A stretch of 26,338 bases of DNA, taken from a virus. The position numbers and the translations under genes were made by a program. A model generated the notes under the pieces. The model saw nothing but the letters and a program-made list of their open reading frames with translations. It did no database searches and was not told the origin of the DNA. Below, one piece after another: positions 12,610 through 18,936 of this stretch (positions within the stretch are counted from its first letter, which is position 1; each line of letters starts with the position of its first letter). The stretch lies in IMG/VR virus record IMGVR_UViG_3300037486_000541, positions 1 to 26,338 of that record. The stretch is one strand, 5' to 3'.

Positions 12610-12974
12610 GGCCCGCACACTCGCACATATGGACACATCAGATTGAGCCCTGCCGGGTCAACACGGGGTTGGTTCGCAGCAGCAACCGGGATGGCAGGAA
12701 CGGGTTCTTCGAATTCCCCGGCGGTCTGCGCGTCCTTTGCAGCGACGGCCTCGGATGGGAACACGTCAGCGTTTCATACTCGCATCGTTGCCCGACCTGG
12801 GAGGAGATGTGCCAGATCAAAGACCTGTTCTGGGATGACGAGGAGGTCGTGGTCCAATACCATCCCAAGAAGTCGGAGTACGTAAACTGTTTTCCCTGGT
12901 GTCTTCATCTATGGAAACCAACCGAGGCAATCCTGCCCGTACCCGCATCGATACTCGTCGGGCCACTTAAATGA
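12606..12974 (+). CDS. DUF7694-like phage protein, 122 aa
   Basis: The central part (GWEHVSVSYSHRCPTWEEM, DLFWDDEEVVVQYHP, YVNCFPWCLHLWKPTEAILPVP) strongly resembles a widespread phage family of unknown function with the 'W.HVSVS....PTW.EM...K..FW...E...Q.HP...YVN..P.CLHLW' pattern. The N-terminus carries HSHIWTHQIEPCRVNTG. The role is unknown. It overlaps both neighbours by ATGA. Confidence 0.72.
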   Translation: MRPAHSHIWTHQIEPCRVNTGLVRSSNRDGRNGFFEFPGGLRVLCSDGLGWEHVSVSYSHRCPTWEEMCQIKDLFWDDEEVVVQYHPKKSEYVNCFPWCLHLWKPTEAILPVPASILVGPLK

Positions 12975-13222
12975 GAGACGCACAGTTCAGAGTGGCCAGT
13001 GTTCAGGATGGGGTCGTCTTCATCGTGGATGAGCTTTTCTATCATCCAGAACTCCGGTACCTCTCCATAACCAACGACGCAGAGAATGTGGTCAAGCGGG
13101 TGCTCAAGGATCACCCGGGCAAGCGGATCGTGTATCAGGACACAGATGGCAACTGGGACGAGCTGGTCTACGACACCCGTGGCAACGTGCGGTTTGCGCC
13201 ATGGGACGGCTGGCACCCGTGA
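12971..13222 (+). CDS. Hypothetical protein, 83 aa
   Basis: A small alpha/beta protein with no family recognised. The first 30 residues alternate hydrophobic strands (FRVASVQDGVVFIVDELF), a helix follows (DAENVVKRVLKDHP), and the C-terminus reads KRIVYQDTDGNWDELVYDTRG. Its ATG overlaps the preceding stop as ATGA. It ends 22 bases before the pyruvyltransferase-like gene. Confidence 0.58.
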   Translation: MRDAQFRVASVQDGVVFIVDELFYHPELRYLSITNDAENVVKRVLKDHPGKRIVYQDTDGNWDELVYDTRGNVRFAPWDGWHP

Positions 13223-13244
13223 GCCCACACTGAATGGACCTACA

Positions 13245-14015
13245 ATGGAAATCTTGAGCTGGATGACGGTCAACCCCGACAACCTGGCCGAGCAGGTCTG
13301 CCGGCCGAGCGATTACTTCCCCGAACTTAAAGACGTCAAGGTTCAGTCCAGCGACGTTTCGCACGGGAACTGGTCGAACGCGGCGGTGATATTCGGAGGC
13401 AGTGGCCTGTTCTTTCCTGAGACGGCCGTGGTTCTCCAGCAGGCCTTGAAGATGAAACGATTCCCCATGGTGCTATGGGGCATTGGAGCAAACACACATG
13501 GCGACCATCTGGTCCAATGGCCGGAATGGGCCGGCCAGTTCGACTTGGTGGGGCTGCGCGACTACGGCAACCCGTGGGAATACGTTCCATGCCCGAGCTG
13601 CATGAGCCCGTTCTTTGACGAGGCCAGGGACACCCAACCGATCTACGATCTGGTCGTTTACGAGCACGTCGACTACCCGATCGACATCATTGGTGTTCCG
13701 AGGAAAACCAACAACCAAAAAGCGGAGGACTTCAAAAGGGTCCTGATGTTCCTGGCCTCTGGAAAAACGATTGTGACCAGTTCCTATCACGGCACCTTCT
13801 GGGGAATGCTGCTGGGAAGAAAAGTGCTCTGCTGGAAACCCTGGTCCTCCAAGTTCTACGGCCTCGAGCCGTTCCACTACAGGGTCAACGAGCAGAACTG
13901 GCATGCAGTCCATAGGAGATATCACAACACGGACAGCATCCCGGGCTACCTCCTGCGCTGCCGCCAGATGAATCGTGAGTTTGCGGCTAACGTGTTTAGG
14001 GTCCTCAAGCTCTAG
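13245..14015 (+). CDS. Polysaccharide pyruvyltransferase-like protein, 256 aa
   Basis: The start at 13245 (MEILSWMTVNPDNLAEQV) is preferred because upstream ATGs lie inside the previous gene. Features of the pyruvyltransferase/WcaK-like fold include VIFGGSGLFFPETA, PMVLWGIGANTHGD, LVGLRDYGNPWEYVPCPSCM, YDLVVYEHVDYPI and the C-terminal GKTIVTSSYHGTFWGMLLGRKV, which matches the conserved 'S.HG...G...G' element. Enzymes of this family transfer pyruvate to sugars; cellular and viral relatives also include catalytically diverged forms. The gene converges with the minus-strand nuclease gene and their last codons overlap by 11 bases. It is functionally related to the opposite-strand sugar cassette that follows. 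Confidence 0.7.
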   Translation: MEILSWMTVNPDNLAEQVCRPSDYFPELKDVKVQSSDVSHGNWSNAAVIFGGSGLFFPETAVVLQQALKMKRFPMVLWGIGANTHGDHLVQWPEWAGQFDLVGLRDYGNPWEYVPCPSCMSPFFDEARDTQPIYDLVVYEHVDYPIDIIGVPRKTNNQKAEDFKRVLMFLASGKTIVTSSYHGTFWGMLLGRKVLCWKPWSSKFYGLEPFHYRVNEQNWHAVHRRYHNTDSIPGYLLRCRQMNREFAANVFRVLKL

Positions 14016-14433
14016 GGTATTCGCAGTAGGGAATGCCCAGGCTTACCACGGCAAAGCTGATGGCGGCGGCGAGGTCAGATGTCACCAGGCATGGGACCTT
14101 CCGCTTTGAAAGGGTGGTAATCACATCAGCCTGATCCTGACTCAGCTTACCGCCTGGGGCTTTGAATTCGATGCAACAGCCCCGGCCGTTCACCAGCAAA
14201 GTAAAGTCGGGGTGCCCGGGCTGAATGGTCGATTTGCGGTCGGTGCGACTGTGGACAAAACTAACTTCGTTGAGATTGCACCAGTCGATGAATTTGTTGT
14301 GAGTCTTGGTCTCCTCCCTCCGCGCCTCCTTATCGAAGACCTCGACCAGTGTTAGGGCGCCGGCCTCCTTTCGGACTTCCTTGGGCATGCACCGCCGGAT
14401 GTTCTCTGGAAGCAGGTTGGATTTGATATTCAT
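14005..14433 (-). CDS. VRR-NUC-type nuclease, 142 aa
   Basis: The start at 14433 (MNIKSNLLPENIRRC) overlaps the methyltransferase stop as ATGA. Residues about 55-120 carry a VRR-NUC/PD-(D/E)XK pattern: HPDFTLLV (Pro-Asp), GCCIEFKAPGGKLSQDQ (Glu-x-Lys followed by the conserved Lys/Ser/Gln) and a helix AVITTLSKR-like segment, then VTSDLAAAISF. VRR-NUC proteins in phages are structure-specific or Holliday-junction nucleases. Its place at the end of a sugar/methyl cassette rather than in the replication operon is unusual. Confidence 0.8.
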   Translation of the reverse strand: MNIKSNLLPENIRRCMPKEVRKEAGALTLVEVFDKEARREETKTHNKFIDWCNLNEVSFVHSRTDRKSTIQPGHPDFTLLVNGRGCCIEFKAPGGKLSQDQADVITTLSKRKVPCLVTSDLAAAISFAVVSLGIPYCEYPRA

Positions 14434-15080
14434 TTCAAGTGCCTGCAGAAGATATCCCACTGCGAATCACTGTAGCGATACGCTTCCTCGAGGTTTCCGT
14501 AGCCCAGGGAACGGAGGGACTCTTCCAGCATCTTTGGCGTGGCGCCAAATTGGGCCAAGCCCACACTGTTGAACTCGACATGGATCATCGGATGCAGCCG
14601 GCAGATCGTGTTGATGGCGCCTTGGATCGTGCGCACCTCAAAACCCTCAACGTCAATTTTAAGCAGGTCCAGCCGGTCCAGCCTGAGATCGTCCAGTCGA
14701 ATGCTGTAACGACGCCCAGGCAGGAGAGGCTTTCCTCCCATGTTGCCGCCTCTTTGATCCGTTGCGAACTGACTCCCGTCGCCCAGTGCCAGGTTGTAAC
14801 AGTGCGCATGTGGGCAATTGTGCAGGAGGCAGACGAAACTTTCCGGCCTCGGTTCAAAAGCGTGGACCTCGCATTGCCTATCAAGGAACACCTTTGCCGT
14901 GTCACCTATGAAGGCGCCGACATCGAGCACGACCATTCCCGGTCGCAATTCCTGCCACACCTTGAGGCTGTTGAATTGATCATCCCAATCCAGGCGCCCG
15001 GTCTTTCGGACGTGAAGACATGCCGTGTTGTCGTTCTTCGGAATGAGCAAACCGTGGATTTCTTCCAGATCGAAAATCAT
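14430..15080 (-). CDS. FkbM-family methyltransferase, 216 aa
   Basis: The start at 15080 (MIFDLEEIHGLL) follows the preceding stop by two bases. The SAM-binding motif VVLDVGAFIGDTAKVF, the second element VHAFEPRPESF, CYNLALGDGS, and the FkbM hallmark LDLLKIDVEGFEVRTIQGA are all visible. FkbM-type enzymes O-methylate sugars and related metabolites, so this probably methylates a glycan made by the neighbouring glycosyltransferases. A longer frame to 15191 overlaps the upstream gene and is rejected. Confidence 0.85.
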   Translation of the reverse strand: MIFDLEEIHGLLIPKNDNTACLHVRKTGRLDWDDQFNSLKVWQELRPGMVVLDVGAFIGDTAKVFLDRQCEVHAFEPRPESFVCLLHNCPHAHCYNLALGDGSQFATDQRGGNMGGKPLLPGRRYSIRLDDLRLDRLDLLKIDVEGFEVRTIQGAINTICRLHPMIHVEFNSVGLAQFGATPKMLEESLRSLGYGNLEEAYRYSDSQWDIFCRHLK

Positions 15081-15082
15081 AT

Positions 15083-15766
15083 TCAGGTTGCTTTTACGAT
15101 GCAGCAGCATCGATTGATCGGGCTCATGTCGAGGGTCGCAGTATGCAGGGCAGGACCCCACCCGGTGGCCTGAAGCATCCAGGCCAGGCATGCGGGATTG
15201 GGTGCCCAGATGGTGGTCGCATCGCCGCTGTAGACACCGCCGTCTCCATTGCTCCGCATCATCGGTGCCGGGTCGTTGTTGTGCCAGTAGGCTGTTTCCA
15301 GAAGCATGACGCCACCCTTTGCGCAGGCCCTCCGCGTCTGTCTTAGGGTGAGCATTGGATCCTCGACGTGGTAGAGCAATCCAAGGTTTTGGATGACGTC
15401 GAATTGTTTCGGGGTCGTCAAGTCGGCAACCTGGTGGACGTCAATGTGCCTGAATTCCATCTTGCTTTTCTTGATGCCGGCCGCCCACTGCGCTTGCTCC
15501 ATGATGCCGGGCTGGTCAATCCAGGTGTCGATGCCAACAATTTCAGTTGCGCCCAAACCCTCAGCCTCAAAGCCCCACGCGCCGTCGCACGTCCCCAGGT
15601 CGATGACGCTTTTGCCTGAATAGTTGATGTCTTTACGGATCGACCGGATCATGTCCCACAGCTTTGTGCCGGGGCAATAGTTTGTCGTGAAATAGCCAGG
15701 CAAGAGCTCGATGGAATGATACCACCTCAGTGAATTTGCCTTTTTGATGATTTCTTCGTTCGTCAT
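15083..15766 (-). CDS. CmoB/DUF1698-like SAM-dependent methyltransferase, 227 aa
   Basis: The N-terminus has LRWYHSIELLPGYFT, which resembles the entry of CmoB/DUF1698 proteins. A class I methyltransferase core follows: SVIDLGTCDGAWGFEAEG, IVGIDTWI, FRHIDVHQV, FDVIQNLGLLYHVEDPM and GGVMLLETAYW. CmoB itself modifies tRNA wobble uridine, but phage and cell-surface-cluster relatives often act in sugar clusters, which the context favours here. Its start overlaps the upstream stop (ATGA). Confidence 0.82.
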   Translation of the reverse strand: MTNEEIIKKANSLRWYHSIELLPGYFTTNYCPGTKLWDMIRSIRKDINYSGKSVIDLGTCDGAWGFEAEGLGATEIVGIDTWIDQPGIMEQAQWAAGIKKSKMEFRHIDVHQVADLTTPKQFDVIQNLGLLYHVEDPMLTLRQTRRACAKGGVMLLETAYWHNNDPAPMMRSNGDGGVYSGDATTIWAPNPACLAWMLQATGWGPALHTATLDMSPINRCCCIVKAT

Positions 15767-16428
15767 ATGCCGATTATCCTGGGGTTAAAATCGTTGGCAA
15801 GCATCCAGCTCTTAGCCAGCGAGACATTGTGCATCTGGCTAGGCAGTGTGCGCTTGTTGGCCGGGTTTTCCCACACGCTTGCGTGCCTCTCGTGATAGAT
15901 CAGATCGTGCAGGGTGGTGTTTTTGTTAGAGTGCGTCTTGTCGATCAGTAGGCGCAGGATTGCATCCCAGCATTCACGGCCGAGCAGCATGTCTGGAAAG
16001 TGGTTTTGGTATGTACGCCACCACCCAACTCGGAACGCATAAAGATCGCTTCCAGCGTAATGCGTTCCCATTTTGATGGTTCGCAGCGGCAGCGGAACGT
16101 CGAGCCTGACGAAGTCGCGCCGGAAACAATAGGCGGCATCGATGCTCTGGAGTGCGGCCACGATGGCGAAGCAACAGTTGCCGGCCACGCAGATGTCGGC
16201 GTTGGTTAGAACAATGATGTCCACGTCTTCCTTCAGTTTGGATGCCAGGTGAATGATGTCTTTGATGTATGGAATTCTACCCGCCCGATCCCGAAAGAGC
16301 CGGGTCCTTTCTTCTTTGACTGGCAGATCTGACCAGGGCTGAACATCCCAGGTCCTCCTAGCCAGCCTCATTCGCCGGATGGTATCGATGTTCGTTGGGG
16401 TGTAGGCCGAGTAAACGTGGAAGATCAT
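15763..16428 (-). CDS. Glycosyltransferase-like protein, 221 aa
   Basis: The start at 16428 (MIFHVYSAYTPTN) overlaps the upstream stop as ATGA. The fold is suggested by IIVLTNADICVAG, a GT-A-like strand ending in Asn-Ala-Asp, and by MGTHYAGSDLYAFRVGWW near the middle, which resembles the 'G.DL.AF' region of small surface-sugar glycosyltransferases. The C-terminal third contains HDLIYHERHASVWENP. No specific donor or acceptor can be assigned. Confidence 0.6.
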   Translation of the reverse strand: MIFHVYSAYTPTNIDTIRRMRLARRTWDVQPWSDLPVKEERTRLFRDRAGRIPYIKDIIHLASKLKEDVDIIVLTNADICVAGNCCFAIVAALQSIDAAYCFRRDFVRLDVPLPLRTIKMGTHYAGSDLYAFRVGWWRTYQNHFPDMLLGRECWDAILRLLIDKTHSNKNTTLHDLIYHERHASVWENPANKRTLPSQMHNVSLAKSWMLANDFNPRIIGI

Positions 16429-17915
16429 AACCAGCTTTCGACGGTGTCGACAATCGCGGAGAGTGAACCCATGAAGCGCGAATATTTGACCTCGAGCTGG
16501 CAGTTGCCGCGTGGGCTGGATGTTGCCCACCCATCAACCGTCAGTGCGATATAAGGCCGTGCGCACCCATGCGCCAGGTGCAGTGTGGCCGTGTCAGTCG
16601 TGATCGTTCCAATCGCATGGTCCATGACGCCGAGCAGGTCGTAGATGCGGTGACACTGGATCCTGGCCAGGTCAATCAAGGCCACCGTCGGCGCCAGGTG
16701 CTTCAGCATCTCAAAAACCTTCTTGCCGTGCGGGAACGGGCTGGAAACGCCGATCGTGTTGATGGCGATGTAGGGCTTGCCGTTGAGCTTTGGAATTGCC
16801 GCCTGTTCCCGCTTCGAGTTCCTCCGGTCGAACACGAGGGGCAGGTCGTTGAACAGCTCGAGCGGCACTCCGGTTCTATCCAGCATCGATGTCATGAAGT
16901 TCGGCCACCTCTTGAGCTCTATCCCCCACATGTGCGCGTAACACTGAAGGACCGTGCCGCCGCCGAAGTGGGCCTCGGCATACTTGCGAGCCTCGGGCAT
17001 GCCCATCCACCAGTGGACCGGAAGAGCGATCGGATCAACGTAGGACACCCCTTCCAGCACCGAGGCGTAATCCTTCGACATGATCAACTTTGGATTGGCC
17101 CCGGTCGTATCAGCCAGGTATTTCATGGCCGGCAGGAGCAGGATGATGTCACCGAACCGGCCGAGCTGGATGTAGGGAAAAGGGTTGGGCGTCTTTTCCC
17201 CGAGGCCTGCCCTACGGCGCAGCAGGGTGATCAACTTGCCATCCTTGGTTCGGTGGAAGAGCACGGCGCCTTTGCGGAGGTAGTCCAGCCCAAAGGTGCC
17301 GGTGCCTGGGATGCCTTTTGGCGCAAAAGTCGGAGGGTTGCCGATCTCGCCCCAGAGGTGCTGGAAGAGGTCACTGCTCTTGGCTTGGGCCACGATGATG
17401 TCGGCCGTCGAGATGTCGAACGCAACCTTCGGGCTGGTCATCACGGGCTTTTCCACCTGGAGGATGGCGTCGGCCGGATAGATGCCCACGCCGGTGAAGT
17501 GACGCATGGGCAGGCCGGGTTTGTCGCACGGCACGATCTGCCCGAGATACCGCGCCCCGCGCACGCGATATTCAATGTCCAACCGGTCAAGCCACCCGGC
17601 ACAGAGCGGCACCGCATCCGGCTCGAGGAACAGCCAGTGCATATTTCGTTCCTTGGCGAAACGTGCTGCAGCCAGAAAGAGCTCGTTCGGACCTACCGGC
17701 CAGCCTTTGACACCCCGATCGGTGGTGGTGACCAGGACCTCGCTGAATACCTTGGATGCCTCGTCTCGAATCTCGAAGATGCTCGGGGCGGGGGTGTCGG
17801 CATCGGCCACAATCACTGTGATATGGTCCCGGCAGCCGCCCAGCTGGCGCATCCACCGGATCAGATTGAGCAACTTTGGGACGTCATCTTTGTAGACTGG
17901 CAGAGTGCATAGCAT
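16425..17915 (-). CDS. Two-domain glycosyltransferase: GT-A-like N-terminus + GT-9 heptosyltransferase-like C-terminus, 496 aa
   Basis: The start at 17915 (MLCTLPVYKDD) falls 8 bases after the upstream stop; a longer frame to 18041 is rejected. Residues 1-230 look like a GT-A nucleotide-sugar transferase (ITVIVADADTPAPS; WLFLEPDAVPLCAGWLDRL with Glu-Pro-Asp in place of DxD). Residues 248-496 resemble a GT-B/heptosyltransferase: YIQLGRFGDIILLLPAMKYL, then YIAINTIGVSSPFPHGKKVFEML, IGTITTDTATLHLAHG, and a terminal helical region. The LGRFGD...LP pattern is typical of ADP-heptose:LPS heptosyltransferases. Together they could add two sugars in series. Donor and acceptor are unknown. Confidence 0.78.
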   Translation of the reverse strand: MLCTLPVYKDDVPKLLNLIRWMRQLGGCRDHITVIVADADTPAPSIFEIRDEASKVFSEVLVTTTDRGVKGWPVGPNELFLAAARFAKERNMHWLFLEPDAVPLCAGWLDRLDIEYRVRGARYLGQIVPCDKPGLPMRHFTGVGIYPADAILQVEKPVMTSPKVAFDISTADIIVAQAKSSDLFQHLWGEIGNPPTFAPKGIPGTGTFGLDYLRKGAVLFHRTKDGKLITLLRRRAGLGEKTPNPFPYIQLGRFGDIILLLPAMKYLADTTGANPKLIMSKDYASVLEGVSYVDPIALPVHWWMGMPEARKYAEAHFGGGTVLQCYAHMWGIELKRWPNFMTSMLDRTGVPLELFNDLPLVFDRRNSKREQAAIPKLNGKPYIAINTIGVSSPFPHGKKVFEMLKHLAPTVALIDLARIQCHRIYDLLGVMDHAIGTITTDTATLHLAHGCARPYIALTVDGWATSSPRGNCQLEVKYSRFMGSLSAIVDTVESWL

Positions 17916-17923
17916 CCGTGTCT

Positions 17924-18610
17924 TCAGTCCCCTTGCTCGTGCCGGATCCAGCACCCGGGGTCTAGCTGGTTGAACCGTTCGCTTGAGAGGTGCTTTTTGA
18001 TGATCGAGAGCGGGGCCCATACTTTCGCTTTGAGCGGACAATCACAGGCCTGGCAGATCTTCAGGTCGTTATCCATGGATGTGTGCAGGTCCAGATCGTT
18101 CAACGCACTGAAAATGGCCATGATCTCCCGGGCGGCCAGGCCCGTGAACCATTCAAGCACATTCCCCTTCTTGTCGTTGAGTGGACACTTGACGCAGACC
18201 TTGGCCCGTTTCTCGGCAATCTCGACCGGGACAGGTTGGCCCTCCCCGAACCAGTCAATCCACAACTTGATCCCAGCGGACGTGTTGGCGAGGAACCTAG
18301 CGCCTCCCGCAACACTTTCTCTTGCCTCTGCGCGGAGGGACAATTTCGGCAGAGGCACCGTAAAAGGTGCTGGAGGCGAATCAGCGCACCAGGACCTGTT
18401 GTTCTTTAGCCGGCAGCACGTATAATCATCCAACTGATCGGCGACCACGTCGGAATCTGTCGCCAGTTTGTATTGCCGGTTCGCATTGCGGTGTTTGATG
18501 ATTGCAGTAACAACCTGCTCGAACATCAGGCCGGCAGGCGCACGCCAGCCAGTCGCAGGTTCCAAAAATTGCCACCCGCCCGGGGGCCATGTGGCTCTCG
18601 ATTTGAGCAT
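17924..18610 (-). CDS. Conserved-type phage protein with C-terminal Cys cluster, 228 aa
   Basis: The start at 18610 (MLKSRATWPPGGWQF) is preceded by GGGGGAT at a suitable spacing; a TTG at 18646 is in frame but weaker. The N-terminus (WPPGGWQFLEPATGW, GLMFEQVVTAIIKHR) leads into LDDYTCCRL. The C-terminus has CVKCPLN, CQACDCPLK and a terminal CWI, a zinc-ribbon-like set. Function is unknown. It is the first gene of the minus-strand sugar operon. Confidence 0.62.
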   Translation of the reverse strand: MLKSRATWPPGGWQFLEPATGWRAPAGLMFEQVVTAIIKHRNANRQYKLATDSDVVADQLDDYTCCRLKNNRSWCADSPPAPFTVPLPKLSLRAEARESVAGGARFLANTSAGIKLWIDWFGEGQPVPVEIAEKRAKVCVKCPLNDKKGNVLEWFTGLAAREIMAIFSALNDLDLHTSMDNDLKICQACDCPLKAKVWAPLSIIKKHLSSERFNQLDPGCWIRHEQGD

Positions 18611-18650
18611 GTTGATGGTTATCCCCCGCACGGCACCGATTTGCAAGCGT

Positions 18651-18689
18651 TCTAAATACGTTGATCTCTAAATCGTTAGGCTTTAAGTT
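18651..18689. promoter_or_regulatory. Direct repeat and weak promoter in the divergent region before the head genes
   Basis: TCTAAATACGTT (18651) and TCTAAATCGTTA (18667) are near-identical units 16 bases apart. The second overlaps a possible plus-strand promoter: TTGATC (18661-18666), 17-base spacer, TAAGTT (18684-18689). The -10 is a weak match. The site separates the minus-strand sugar operon from the plus-strand structural genes, where a late promoter would be expected. Confidence 0.4.
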
Positions 18690-18695
18690 CGAAGC

Positions 18696-18902
18696 GTGAA
18701 CGCGGACGAACAATTTGTGGCAATCAAGAAAGTCTCGGACTTAGGCAAGCCCGGGTCTCCTGGCCACGCTGTTGAGCTGGAAGTGACCATTTCCCGTCGC
18801 CAGATATTCAAGGTCATCGTTCCGTTTTTGGTTGCAAGCTTGTCGCTGGCCGCCCAAAACGGGGACGAACTGCGACGCGAGCTGGCTTCCGACAACGATT
18901 AA
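18696..18902 (+). CDS. Possible small hypothetical protein, 68 aa
   Basis: A GTG-initiated frame (NADEQFVAIKKVSDLGKPG, VELEVTISRRQIFKVIV, FLVASLSLAAQNGDEL) follows the candidate promoter almost directly and ends 34 bases before the portal start. It has a plausible strand/helix composition but no Shine-Dalgarno and no recognised family. It could be a leaderless small gene or chance; the frame is the best one in this 300-base interval. Confidence 0.42.
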   Translation: MNADEQFVAIKKVSDLGKPGSPGHAVELEVTISRRQIFKVIVPFLVASLSLAAQNGDELRRELASDND

Positions 18903-18936
18903 CGCGGCCGTGGGTTCAGCAGAATGGACTCTGATT

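Noticed and set aside
16569-17912. 447-codon plus-strand ORF
   Set aside because: Antisense to the two-domain glycosyltransferase; no domain and His/Arg/Val-rich shadow composition.
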